Origin: DATGPD01 sp031423015
GTDB taxonomy: Bacteria; Planctomycetota; UBA1135; UBA2386
Length of the DNA stretch: 64,000 nt
NCBI GenBank assembly: GCA_031423015.1
Contig: JANPER010000277.1
Span: 1 to 64,000, forward strand
Direction of reading: 5' to 3'
Position 1 is the first letter of the stretch; every line of letters starts with the position of its first letter. The notes beneath the pieces were generated by a model, which saw nothing but the letters and a program-made list of their open reading frames with translations, was not told where the DNA came from and did no database searches. The position numbers were made by a program, and so were the translations under genes. Of the stretch, positions 18,720 through 27,546 are shown piece by piece.

Positions 18720-21700
18720 CTACGGCTCGACGACGAACTCCCAGGTGTCGGCGAACACTGTGGGCGGCGTCTTGCGCCGCGCCGGCGGCGTCATGCCGCC
18801 ATGCACGATCAGCATGTTGCGCTTGCTGTCGAACGCCGCCGCGTGGAACTGGCGTGGGCTCGGCGGGGTGCCGAGGCGCGTGACCGACCAACCGTTGTCG
18901 TAGGTCAACAGATCGTTGCTCGGCGCGCGCGCCATGCCACCGAAGTAGAGGAGGCGCGGCCCGGCGGTCACCAGCGTGCCGCCCACGGTGCCTTCGACCC
19001 CGGTCTTCTTCGTGCTGACCCAGTCGCGGCCGTTCCAGTACCAGGCGACACCGCTGCGGCCGTCGCCGCCGAACAACACCGTGCGACGCTCTGGGCGCGA
19101 GAAGGCCATCCCGCCCCCGATCCGTTCGTCGGGGTTGACCTTGCGCGGCGACACGTCTTGCCAGCGTTCGCCCTCCCAGTGCCAGGTGTCTTCGATGCCG
19201 TCGCCGCCGTACAGCACGATGCAGTTGCGCTCGCTGTCGAAAGCGAGCGCGTGCTTGCACCGCGCCGGCGGACGAGGCGTGCTCTCGACCGCGCGCCAGG
19301 TGCTGCCATCCCACAGCCAGGTGTCGTTGAGCAGCGTCTTGCCGCCGTCGGTGGTACCGCCGAACAGCACCACCGTGCGCCGGGCGGCGTCATAGGCCAT
19401 GGCGTGGAACGCGCGCGCCGGCGGCTGGCTGGGGGGCGTCAGCGCTTGCCAAGCTTGGCCATCCCACAGCCATGTGTCGTTGCGCCCGGTGCTGCCGTCG
19501 GCGGTGCCGCCGAACATCAGGGTCACGCCGCGCGCCTCGTCGAACGCCAAGGTGTGGCCATAGCGCGCCAGCGCGGGGTTGCTGGCGCCCGCCGCCATCT
19601 GTTGCCAGGGGTTGGCCATGCGCGCCAACACGGTCTGCGCTTCCGCAGCGCCGACGCCGCGCGGGTGATCAGCGACGTACTCCTGCCACAGCTGGCGCGA
19701 ACGGCTGGTGCGCGCGGCGGCGAGTTGCGCCGCGTCGATCGCCGCGAGCTGAGCTTTCACCTCGGGCTTGGCAGCGAGATCGGGATTGGTCTGCAGCAGA
19801 TCACCGAGGCCCGGACTCGGGCGGCCCATCGCGCCCGCGGCGCGCAACAGCGCGTCGAGCTTGGTGGCAGGGTCGGCCGTGCCGCTCGCCCGGCTGATCT
19901 CGCGGCGGAACACCTGCTCGCGCAGCGAGCGCTGGCGTTCCTCGATCAAACCACGCCAATGCGGATTGGCACCCTCGGAGGCCTGGGCGAACAGCTCGAG
20001 GGCTCGATCGAGCTGGCCGCCGGTCTCCGCACCTTCGGCGGCAACGAAAGCCTCGCGCACCGACAACGGCACGCGCTCGCGCGTGATCTTGACTTCGAGG
20101 TCGACGAGGACCTGCGGCACGTCGGTGGGGAACACTTGGCGGCGTTGGTCGAGGGCTTCGTCGGCCACGTTCCAATCGCCCTTGGCGACGCCGTGCTCGA
20201 GCCCCTCGCGCAGGCGCGCCGCGATCGGTTCCAGCAGACGGGGCTGTTCGCGCCGGCTCCAGTCGGGGTCGTTCCAGGCCTCGGGGTTGTCGGCCCGCAG
20301 CTGCTCGGCCACCGCGCGCTGGCGGCCCTCGTCGAGGTTGTCATAGAGGCGCGCCGCGATCACCCAGCGCAGCTCGCGAATGCGCGCGCGCGCTTCGACG
20401 GCGTAGGGCGTGTCGCTCTCGGGCTCGAACATCGCTGCCTCACGCAGCAGGCCGACGGTCGCCGCATCGCCCTTCTCGGCGAGTTCGGCGGCGCGGCGCA
20501 GCTTGCGCGCGGCCAGCATCGAGCGCAGCGCCAGCGCCAGCGTCCCGTCTGGCGGTTGCGCCTGCATCAACTGCTGTTCTACCTGGGCATCCTCCTTGGC
20601 CAAGACCGCGAGGCGGACCTCGATGTGGCCCAGGAAGTTGGACACGGTTTCGTTGTTCGTGCCGCGCAGGCTCTTCTCCAAGCTCTGCAAGTGCGCGCGC
20701 GCCTGGTCGAGCTTGCCGGCCTGATACGACGTCAGCGCCTCCTCCCAGGTGATGCGCTGGAAGCTGTCGGTGAAGTTCGGTGGCAACAGGCTGGGCTCGG
20801 CGAACTGCTGCGGCGGCTTGATGCCCCCGGTGTCGTCCTGGGCAAAGGCCGCCGCGGCTTGCACGCGCACGGCGTCTTCGTTGGCGACGCCTGGCAAGCC
20901 GCCGGTGTCGGCGCCGACCAGCTCGATGGTGCCGAGGTCGACGGTGCGCGCGCCGTCGACGCGCGGGTCGGCCTGGCTAGTGGCCAGGTCAACCGTGATC
21001 GCGGCCAGCTCGCGGCTGAACTGCTTGAAGACCACGCGCGTGCGCGCCGTCGCCACCGCGGCCGGCAGCAGCAGTTCGAACTCGGGGTTGTTGATCGCGG
21101 TGTCGGCGCGCATCCGATGGAAGCCTTGCCGCGGCACGGCCTGCGGATCGTCGCACTCGGCGACCACGGCGACCGCCACCACGGGAGTCACGCGCCCGCG
21201 CACCCGCGTGAAGGTCGGGCGCATCGGCAGCGCGAATGCCTTGCCGTTGTCCTCGCGGCGGATCAGCACCGTGCTGCTGAAGGTGCCGTAGCCCTTGACG
21301 TTGGCCTGAATCTGCACGTTGCGACCGGCTGGCGTTTGCACCACGAAGAAATCGCCTTCGCGCGGCAGCGGCTGACCGTCGGCTTGCACGCCGCCGGCGT
21401 CGACCGCCAGCAGCGTGTCGTTGAGCGAGTCGACCACGCGCAGGCCCAGGCGCACGCGGCCAGGCTGCACGAGCGCCGGACCAGGTGCGTCGGCGGGCGC
21501 GATGAGCTGCGGCGTCTGCGCCGCCTTGGCCTCGACGAGACGGTGCTTCACCTCGGCGAAGGTCGCGCGCAGATCAGCGGTGCCGCGGTTGCCCAGCGCA
21601 TCGAGGCTGGCGCACAACGCCGACACGAACGGTGTGCCCTGGTCGCGCGGCGCGTCGGCGAGTTCACCCTCGCTGGCGCTGTAGATCTCCCAGGTCTCGT

Positions 21701-22409
21701 CGCGCACCAGCTTGGCGCGCGGTGCGCCGCCCGACAGCGTCTCGGTGCGGCAAGCATCCACCATCAGCACAGTGTCGAGATCGACGCCGCGCGTTTTGGC
21801 GCGCGCGCGCGCGGCGGCGAGCCAGCGCAGGATGTCGCGGCGCGGCAGAGTGTTGGTGTACGAGCTGCCCTCGCGGTCGGTGTAGTGCGTGAACAGCTGC
21901 AGCTGGCCCTCGGCGTCGACGACTCCGTGTCCGGTGTAGAACACGACCAGCAGCGCGGGCGAGCCGTTCGCGGTCTCGCCGAACTCGGTGATCGCGCCTT
22001 CGATCTCTTGTGGGATCGCGGTCGCACCCGTCTTTTCGTAGATGCCGGCGGCAGGCACCGAGCACGCTGTATCGAGGGATCGCTTCAGCGCGCCGAGCCC
22101 CTGCGCGAGCTGCGGCAGGTCGTAACTCGGCAGCGCGCGGTACGTGTCCGCAGCGATCAGGACGGCGCCACGGTCGCGCGCGGCGTTCACCGCGTCGCCT
22201 TGCAGTGGCCGCAGACTGAGCGGTGCGTCGAGGCTGATCGCGTCCGGGCCCAAGCGCCTTGGCTCCGACGTGTTGCTGAGCGCGGCGCCATCATGCGGCG
22301 CCCTGGTGGTGTCCTTGACTGGCGCGCGCTTGCCGGCGGAACGACAACCGATAATCACCAACAGGCCGAGCAACCAGCAGGATTGAAAGCACCGAGAAAA
22401 CGCAACCAT
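18720..22409 (-). CDS. Lipoprotein with caspase-like peptidase domain and C-terminal Kelch propeller
   Basis: A 1229-residue fusion. A lipoprotein signal ends LLVIIGC, with acylated C22. Residues ~75-300 are a caspase-fold (peptidase C14) domain: the catalytic pair is H161 in FYTGHGVVD and C220 in LMVDACRTE, both present. Residues ~310-480 look like beta-rich carbohydrate- or PEGA-like segments. Residues ~500-920 are helical and may be TPR-like (YQAGKLDQARAHLQSLEKSL). The last ~300 residues form about six Kelch blades (YGHTLAFDEARG, LMFGG, DTWLWDGQAW). The gene is third in line after two LPP20-like lipoproteins, 110 bases downstream. It is probably a membrane-tethered protease or signalling scaffold. 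Domain order is clear; function is inferred. Confidence 0.85.
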   Translation of the reverse strand: MVAFSRCFQSCWLLGLLVIIGCRSAGKRAPVKDTTRAPHDGAALSNTSEPRRLGPDAISLDAPLSLRPLQGDAVNAARDRGAVLIAADTYRALPSYDLPQLAQGLGALKRSLDTACSVPAAGIYEKTGATAIPQEIEGAITEFGETANGSPALLVVFYTGHGVVDAEGQLQLFTHYTDREGSSYTNTLPRRDILRWLAAARARAKTRGVDLDTVLMVDACRTETLSGGAPRAKLVRDETWEIYSASEGELADAPRDQGTPFVSALCASLDALGNRGTADLRATFAEVKHRLVEAKAAQTPQLIAPADAPGPALVQPGRVRLGLRVVDSLNDTLLAVDAGGVQADGQPLPREGDFFVVQTPAGRNVQIQANVKGYGTFSSTVLIRREDNGKAFALPMRPTFTRVRGRVTPVVAVAVVAECDDPQAVPRQGFHRMRADTAINNPEFELLLPAAVATARTRVVFKQFSRELAAITVDLATSQADPRVDGARTVDLGTIELVGADTGGLPGVANEDAVRVQAAAAFAQDDTGGIKPPQQFAEPSLLPPNFTDSFQRITWEEALTSYQAGKLDQARAHLQSLEKSLRGTNNETVSNFLGHIEVRLAVLAKEDAQVEQQLMQAQPPDGTLALALRSMLAARKLRRAAELAEKGDAATVGLLREAAMFEPESDTPYAVEARARIRELRWVIAARLYDNLDEGRQRAVAEQLRADNPEAWNDPDWSRREQPRLLEPIAARLREGLEHGVAKGDWNVADEALDQRRQVFPTDVPQVLVDLEVKITRERVPLSVREAFVAAEGAETGGQLDRALELFAQASEGANPHWRGLIEERQRSLREQVFRREISRASGTADPATKLDALLRAAGAMGRPSPGLGDLLQTNPDLAAKPEVKAQLAAIDAAQLAAARTSRSRQLWQEYVADHPRGVGAAEAQTVLARMANPWQQMAAGASNPALARYGHTLAFDEARGVTLMFGGTADGSTGRNDTWLWDGQAWQALTPPSQPPARAFHAMAYDAARRTVVLFGGTTDGGKTLLNDTWLWDGSTWRAVESTPRPPARCKHALAFDSERNCIVLYGGDGIEDTWHWEGERWQDVSPRKVNPDERIGGGMAFSRPERRTVLFGGDGRSGVAWYWNGRDWVSTKKTGVEGTVGGTLVTAGPRLLYFGGMARAPSNDLLTYDNGWSVTRLGTPPSPRQFHAAAFDSKRNMLIVHGGMTPPARRKTPPTVFADTWEFVVEP

Positions 22410-22436
22410 GACGATGTCCGTGAGGGAAGTCAGCGG

Positions 22437-22448
22437 GAAGGGCCCTTC
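22437..22448. repeat. 12-bp palindrome upstream of the caspase-Kelch gene
   Basis: GAAGGGCCCTTC is a perfect palindrome 28 bases before the gene start. An 11-base part of the same element (TAGAAGGGCCC) recurs at 23643-23653 upstream of the first lipoprotein of this operon. It could be an operator or hairpin; evidence is limited to the match. Confidence 0.35.
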
Positions 22449-22519
22449 TAGCGCACGACACCTTACCTGCGCCGCAGGATGGTCGCAGATCTTCTTGGCG
22501 CCAGCGGCCTACCGCCGCG

Positions 22520-22939
22520 TCAATTGCGCGGAATGCGCAGCAGAACCCACACCGTACCGCGCCGACCCGTGCGCCCCTGGTAGTCGACCCAGGTCGACAC
22601 CAGCTCAGAGTTCTGCAAGACGTAGTCGGTGCTCACCAGCGTCTCCGAGCGGATCGTGCTCGACGCCTCGGTGTCGCGCATGTTGGTGTTGTTGATCACC
22701 CGCGACTGCATGTTGCGGCTCAGCATGCCGCGCGCCTGCTCCATGGCATAGCCTTGGTTGTCTTCGGGATGCAGCGCACCGACGTAGCTGCCGATGCCGT
22801 AGAAGAACCCCGCGTCGATGGGCGGGTTGTTGATCCAGGCCGGCGGCTCGTACACGGTGGTCTGGCAGCCGCTGGCCACCAAGGAGCCGAACGCGAGCCA
22901 TCGCCAGCCCGGCTGCCGCAGCCCGGCGCGCCAGTTCAC
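22520..22939 (-). CDS. Small LPP20-like lipoprotein
   Basis: A 139-residue lipoprotein. The signal WLAFGSLVASGCQT places the acylated Cys near residue 25. The mature part begins with EPPAWINNPP and contains GYAMEQARGMLSRNMQS, the pattern of LPP20-family lipoproteins, which are outer-membrane proteins of unknown biochemical role. Its ATG overlaps the stop of the upstream lipoprotein gene (ATGA), indicating translational coupling. It precedes the caspase-Kelch gene, so all three are likely one operon. Confidence 0.75.
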   Translation of the reverse strand: MNWRAGLRQPGWRWLAFGSLVASGCQTTVYEPPAWINNPPIDAGFFYGIGSYVGALHPEDNQGYAMEQARGMLSRNMQSRVINNTNMRDTEASSTIRSETLVSTDYVLQNSELVSTWVDYQGRTGRRGTVWVLLRIPRN

Positions 22940-23559
22940 TTGACGAACTGCTTGATTTTGTCGGCGGCCTGATCGGCGGCTTCTGCGTCACGGTTGATGA
23001 GCTTGTCGAGCTTCTCCTCGAAGTCGCGCTTCATCACCTCGGTCTTGAACAGGGTCTGGTCCTTCAGCACCTTGTCCTTGACCGACGACCCGACTTGCTG
23101 CGTCCACTTGGCGGCGTCATCGATCACCATCAAGACGTACTGCACGTTGTCGCGGATCTTGTACTTCACCGCGCGCGCGCCGATGATCTCGGTGTCCGTC
23201 AGCTGGCGGATGAGACCTTCGTCGTTCATGTAGGAGGAGAGGGTGCGCTCGTCGAGGTTGTCGCCGGCTTCCTTGAACCAGTTGCTCATCAGCGACTGCA
23301 CTTGCGCGCGCGCCGTGGCGGCCATCTTGTTGCGGCCGTCGACCTCGGCGCGATTGCGCGCCGTCGACACGTTGCCCATGATCTTGGCGGCTCCGACCGA
23401 GGCCAGTGTGTCGCGGATGTCGCCTGGGTTGTCGATCCAATCGCTGACCTCCTCGACGCGCTCCGCGAGGGTTTCCGGCGCGCCACCGCAGCCCGGCGTG
23501 AAGAGCAAGACAGACGAGGCAAGGACAGGGAAGATGCAGCGTTGCGCGAGTTTGAACAT
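22936..23559 (-). CDS. LPP20-like lipoprotein
   Basis: A 207-residue lipoprotein. The signal FPVLASSVLLFTPGCGG gives an acylated Cys near residue 24. The domain resembles LPP20: VSDWIDNPGDIRDTLASVGA, then NRAEVDGRNKMAATARAQV. A Lys-rich helical tail (FEEKLDKLINRDAEAADQAA) ends the protein. GGAG eight bases before the ATG at 23559 supports this start over an upstream in-frame TTG-type start at 23685. First gene of the probable three-gene lipoprotein/caspase operon, and the second example of this domain there. Confidence 0.76.
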   Translation of the reverse strand: MFKLAQRCIFPVLASSVLLFTPGCGGAPETLAERVEEVSDWIDNPGDIRDTLASVGAAKIMGNVSTARNRAEVDGRNKMAATARAQVQSLMSNWFKEAGDNLDERTLSSYMNDEGLIRQLTDTEIIGARAVKYKIRDNVQYVLMVIDDAAKWTQQVGSSVKDKVLKDQTLFKTEVMKRDFEEKLDKLINRDAEAADQAADKIKQFVK

Positions 23560-23900
23560 GTGGATTCTCCGTGCGGGACTCCGATCGACCCGCTCATGGG
23601 CCGCGATCAACTGCGAAGGTGACGCGCGGCGAAGCGAAAATCTAGAAGGGCCCGTCATTGATGCAAAAGAAACGTCAAGAACCAAAGGCCGGGACCGACG
23701 GCCTCCGGCGCGCCCTCGAAGCGGAAACAGTCACCGAGTGGCCTCATCGCCGCCGCCGTCCGTCTGATTTACGGCGGGGCCGGACTACGCGCGGCCGTCC
23801 GGTGCTTTTCCGGCCGCACGTGTTCGCTAGCATTCGCCAGCCCATTTCCCCGCACTTCCGCGCCAACTCGCCCTCGCGAAACCGAGCGTCACCCGCAGGC
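23560..23900. other. Divergent intergenic region
   Basis: A 341-bp gap between the lipoprotein operon and the leucine dehydrogenase gene must carry promoters for both directions. A TCTAGA palindrome and the TAGAAGGGCCC element lie at 23641-23653. Some A-rich sequence follows (GATGCAAAAGAAACG). No RNA gene or protein gene was recognised. Confidence 0.5.
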
Positions 23901-24974
23901 ATGCAGATCATCGACATTCCCGTAGAGGGCTACGAGCGCGTGGTCCGCGCCACGGACCCGGCCTCTGGCCTTCACGCCATCATCTCGGTGCACGACACCA
24001 CGCTCGGGCCGGCACTCGGCGGGCTTCGGATGTGGCCATACCCAGACGAAGGTGCCGCCCTGTTCGACGTCAACCGCTTGTCGCGCGGCATGACCTTCAA
24101 GTCGGCAGTGGCGCGCACCGGTCTTGGCGGCGGCAAGGCCGTGATCATCGGTGAACCCGGCAAGCTCAAGTCGGAAGCGCTGTACCTCGCGATGGGTCGC
24201 TTCATCGAGGCGCTCGGTGGCAAGTACATCACCGCCGAAGACGTGAACACCGACATCGCCGACTTGGAGATCGTGCGGCGGGCGACCAAGTGGGTCACCG
24301 GCCTGCGCCGCGAGAGTGGGGGCAGCGGCAACCCATCGCCATACACGGCGCTCGGTGTGTTCCTTGGCCTGCAGGCGGCGGTTGAGCACAAACTTGACCG
24401 GAAAGACCTGAAGGGCGTCACCGTCGCGGTGCAAGGCGTGGGTGCGGTGGGCTCGGCGCTGGTTCTACGCTTGGTCGAGGCCGGCGCCAAGGTGCGCGTC
24501 GCCGACCGCAACGAGCAGCGCGTCAAGGCGATGGTCGACGCGCACAAGGTGGCGGTGATCAAAGAGGCCGACATCCTGACGCAGGACGTCGACGTGCTGG
24601 CGCCATGTGCCCTCGGCGCGGTGATCACCGATGCGACCGCACCGAAGCTGCGCTGCAAGGTCGTGGCCGGTGCCGCCAACAACGTGTTGTTGGCGCCGAG
24701 TCACGGCAAGCTGCTCCGCGACCGCGGCATCCTCTACGCGCCCGACTACGTCATCAACGCGGGCGGCATCATCAACGTCGGTTGCGAGTTCTTGCGCGGC
24801 GGCTACGACGAGAAGGAGAGCTTGAAGCGCATCGAACGCATTCCGCACTCGCTGCGCGAGCTGTGGCAGATCGCCGAGCGCGACGGCATCCCCGCGAACG
24901 AGGCTGCCGATCGCCTGGCACAGAGCCTCGTCGACGCCGGCAAGGCCAAGAAGAAGAGCCCCGCGCGCTCGTAG
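23901..24974 (+). CDS. Leucine dehydrogenase / Glu-Leu-Phe-Val dehydrogenase
   Basis: A 357-residue amino-acid dehydrogenase, the size of leucine and phenylalanine dehydrogenases (not the longer glutamate enzymes). N-terminal GPALGGLRMWPYPD is followed by the catalytic-lysine region GMTFKSAVARTGLGGGKAVI and YITAEDVNTD. The NAD-binding fold has VAVQGVGAVGSALV near residue 178. The late motif VAGAANNVL is typical. It would reversibly deaminate branched-chain amino acids to 2-oxo acids. Specificity between leucine, valine and phenylalanine cannot be set from motifs alone. The start at 23901 removes ~80 residues of non-family upstream frame. No adjacent branched-chain catabolic genes are seen. 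Confidence 0.88.
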   Translation: MQIIDIPVEGYERVVRATDPASGLHAIISVHDTTLGPALGGLRMWPYPDEGAALFDVNRLSRGMTFKSAVARTGLGGGKAVIIGEPGKLKSEALYLAMGRFIEALGGKYITAEDVNTDIADLEIVRRATKWVTGLRRESGGSGNPSPYTALGVFLGLQAAVEHKLDRKDLKGVTVAVQGVGAVGSALVLRLVEAGAKVRVADRNEQRVKAMVDAHKVAVIKEADILTQDVDVLAPCALGAVITDATAPKLRCKVVAGAANNVLLAPSHGKLLRDRGILYAPDYVINAGGIINVGCEFLRGGYDEKESLKRIERIPHSLRELWQIAERDGIPANEAADRLAQSLVDAGKAKKKSPARS

Positions 24975-25015
24975 GCGCCCGGGGCCAGGAGGGCGAGCCC
25001 GCGCGCTCGTAGGCG
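24960..25015. repeat. 18-bp direct repeat over the dehydrogenase stop codon
   Basis: CCCGCGCGCTCGTAGGCG occurs at 24960-24977 (including the TAG stop) and again at 24998-25015, a 38-bp period. It looks like a small local tandem duplication at a convergent gene boundary. Confidence 0.7.
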
Positions 25016-25028
25016 TCGTTCGTTCGAC

Positions 25029-26378
25029 TCAGGTCGCCGCGGGCGGTGCCTTGGTGCGACTGAGCGCGATCACCGTTGGTACGGCGCAGGCGGTCGACCA
25101 AGCCCAGACTTGGTGGGGCAGATCGAGATCGCGGGTCACCGCGTACACCGCGTAGGAGAGCGGGCCGAGCCAAACCAGGGCCCGGAGCGCGCGCGCGCCC
25201 GGATGGGTAGAAGGCAACATGACGACGAGCGGTGCCCACCACAGGTGATACCAAGGTGAAAACAGCGGCATCGCCACCGCGATGAAGACGACCAGCAGCC
25301 CGATGCCGCAGCTGGCGAACGACTCCAGCGATCGCACGCGGGTGCAGGCGATGGCGAGCGCGGTGATCGCCACTGCGTAGCCCGTCACCAAGAGAGGTTG
25401 CTCAGCTGCTGTGCCAGCCAGCAGGCCCAAGAAGTGTTGCAGGCTGGCACCGCGGTTACCGGTTTGCTTGCTCAGGAACTCGAGCGAGCCCGGCGCCAGG
25501 AAGTAACGCCAAGCCAAGAGCGCGGTGAGTCCCGCGGTCAGCCCGACGCCCAGCAAGAAGGGGCGCACGCGCCGTTGCCGTATGGCCAGCGCGAGCAACA
25601 CCGGACCGAGTGGCGCGCAGCCGTGCTTGGTCAGCACCGCGAGGCCGAACGCGAAGGTCGCCGCGAGCCAGCGATCGCGCGCCAAGCGTTCTAGCATCCA
25701 CGCCAGTGAGAGGGCCAGCAGCGCCTCGTTGTGCGCGCTGCCGCAGCTCTCGAGCAGGATCCACGGATGGAACCACCACAGCACGGCGACGGAGCGGGAG
25801 GCTGCTGGCGGTGCTGCGCGCAGCAACAGCCAGCCGGTGGCGACGTGCGCGGCGGCGCACAGGAGTTTGAACAGGTAGACACCCAGCCACGGGATGCTGC
25901 CAGAAGCCGCGGCGCACATGGCTTGTGCCAAGGCGCTGATCGGGCCGTACGGCATCACGAAGCGCGGCCATTCGGCCAGCGCTAGCACGGGATCACCGTT
26001 GGCGATCGCGGCGGGCGGCACCACGTACGGGTTGTGGCCGTAGTGCGCCTCGACGCGGCCGCGCGCGACGTAGTCGAACACATCCGACGACAGCATCGGT
26101 GGCACCAGCGCTGCCGCGAGCGCGACGAGGATGCTCGCCCAAAGGAGTGCCGCGGTCGACGCCGTCTCGGCCGTTGCGAGCGCGCGCCGCAGCGCGACGG
26201 CGCCCACGACGGTGAACAGCACGAGGCCCAGACCTTCGCCGATGCCGAGCCACACGTGCAGGTCGACGCCGAGAACGGGGTGACCGGCGCCCCACACGAA
26301 GTGGTGCCGCATGGCCACCACGCACAGCAGCGCGCTGGCGGCCATCGCCAACAAGGTGGCGCGGTGCAGAGCGCTCAC
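25029..26378 (-). CDS. Polyprenol-phosphate mannosyltransferase-like membrane protein (GT-C, MptB-like)
   Basis: The 449-residue product has about twelve membrane segments. A loop after the third or fourth carries SSDVFDYVARGRVEAHYGHN and then PYVVPP; this SDVFxYxxxGR...NPY pattern is the hallmark of the alpha-1,6-mannosyltransferase MptA/MptB and related GT-C enzymes, which use polyprenol-phosphate sugars outside the membrane. A later WWFHPWILLESCGSAHNE segment also fits. Its ATG overlaps the stop of the upstream GT4 gene (ATGA), so the two are coupled. It probably adds hexose to an exported glycan or lipid. The sugar is not determinable. Confidence 0.78.
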   Translation of the reverse strand: MSALHRATLLAMAASALLCVVAMRHHFVWGAGHPVLGVDLHVWLGIGEGLGLVLFTVVGAVALRRALATAETASTAALLWASILVALAAALVPPMLSSDVFDYVARGRVEAHYGHNPYVVPPAAIANGDPVLALAEWPRFVMPYGPISALAQAMCAAASGSIPWLGVYLFKLLCAAAHVATGWLLLRAAPPAASRSVAVLWWFHPWILLESCGSAHNEALLALSLAWMLERLARDRWLAATFAFGLAVLTKHGCAPLGPVLLALAIRQRRVRPFLLGVGLTAGLTALLAWRYFLAPGSLEFLSKQTGNRGASLQHFLGLLAGTAAEQPLLVTGYAVAITALAIACTRVRSLESFASCGIGLLVVFIAVAMPLFSPWYHLWWAPLVVMLPSTHPGARALRALVWLGPLSYAVYAVTRDLDLPHQVWAWSTACAVPTVIALSRTKAPPAAT

Positions 26379-27541
26379 GACGCCCCCGGGGTCTCCGAGG
26401 CGACCGCGCGATACGTCTGCAACGTGACCTCAGCCGCACGCCGCCAAGTGAACGTGCGCGCGCGCGCGATCGCCGCTTGACGCACGTCCGCGAACGCGGC
26501 GCGACTGTCCAACGCGCGGCCGATCGCGTCGGCCATGCTGTCGAGACTCGTGGGATCGAAGTACGACGCGTGCTCGCCGCCCGCCTCGGCCATGCCGGAC
26601 GTTCGACTGGTCACGACCGGAGTGCCCAGCGCCAGCGACTCGATCACCGGGATGCCCCAGCCTTCGACCTGACTCGGGTAGACGAACAGGTCGGCACCCG
26701 CGTACAACGCCACCAGGTCGCGCCGGTCGACGTAGGGCAAGAAGCGCACGCGATCCAGAATCCCCGCCTGCTGCGCCGCGGCGACAAACGGGGCGCGGTG
26801 TGCCTCCGCAAGGCCCGACACCAGCACCAAGTGCTCGAGCTTCTGGCGCGCGTGCAGGACGCCGAGCGCGTGCAGCATGCCGGCCGTGTTCTTGCGTGGC
26901 AGCGGGGCGCCGATCGCGAACACGTAAGGCCTGCCCGACGCGAAGCGAGCCCGCGCCGCGTCGCCGGCGCCGTCTGGCGCGCCGGCCAAGAAGTCGGGAT
27001 GCACGCCGTTGTAGAAGACGGTGATCTTCTCGGGGGCGACCGCGAAGCGCTCGACGATGTCTTTCTTGCTCCACTCGCTGACGGTCAGAATGTGCGCCGC
27101 GTCGCGTACGACCCGGGGCGTGACCTGGCGGCAATAGCGCACGTAGCTGTCGCGCAGGCTGTCGTCGAACCAGGTGACGATCACGTCGTGGATCGACACG
27201 ACCATCGGCGTGCGTCGCTGGAACGGCAGGCGCGGCGGCAGCGTGTTGAACGTGCCGTGGTACACCGACAACCCGTCACGCCGCAGCCGCCACGGCATCA
27301 GGCCGCGTTCCCACAGATGCAAGCGGCTGCCGCGCATGCTGGCGTGCATCGGGGTCATGTTGCCCGGGACCTCGGGCAGGTCGGCCGGACGCTCGCGCTC
27401 GTGGTAGAGCTTGAAGGCGACCTCGGGGCACAGCGCGCCGAACTCGCGGATCAGGTGGCGCACATACAGGCCGATGCCGCGCGGCTCGAAGCGATAGGCC
27501 TCGCGCGCGTCCAAGCCGACGACCAAGCTGCTCGCGGGCAT
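26375..27541 (-). CDS. Glycosyltransferase family 4
   Basis: A 388-residue GT-B fold glycosyltransferase. The N-terminal domain has the loop YRFEPRGIGLYVRHLIREF, and TVSEWSKKDIVERFAVAPEK precedes the hinge. The C-terminal domain contains AIGAPLPRKNTAGMLHAL and the donor-binding E-x7-E stretch VEGWGIPVIESLALGTPVV. This is characteristic of retaining GT4 mannosyl- or glucosyltransferases. It lies in a short operon between the methionine aminopeptidase gene upstream and the MptB-like gene downstream, with a 4-bp overlap to the latter. The start at 27541 is followed directly by family sequence. Confidence 0.88.
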   Translation of the reverse strand: MPASSLVVGLDAREAYRFEPRGIGLYVRHLIREFGALCPEVAFKLYHERERPADLPEVPGNMTPMHASMRGSRLHLWERGLMPWRLRRDGLSVYHGTFNTLPPRLPFQRRTPMVVSIHDVIVTWFDDSLRDSYVRYCRQVTPRVVRDAAHILTVSEWSKKDIVERFAVAPEKITVFYNGVHPDFLAGAPDGAGDAARARFASGRPYVFAIGAPLPRKNTAGMLHALGVLHARQKLEHLVLVSGLAEAHRAPFVAAAQQAGILDRVRFLPYVDRRDLVALYAGADLFVYPSQVEGWGIPVIESLALGTPVVTSRTSGMAEAGGEHASYFDPTSLDSMADAIGRALDSRAAFADVRQAAIARARTFTWRRAAEVTLQTYRAVASETPGAS

Positions 27542-27546
27542 CGACC

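Noticed and set aside
18522..22451. 1309-codon open frame on the plus strand
   Set aside because: Antisense to the caspase-Kelch gene; low-complexity composition and no motifs.
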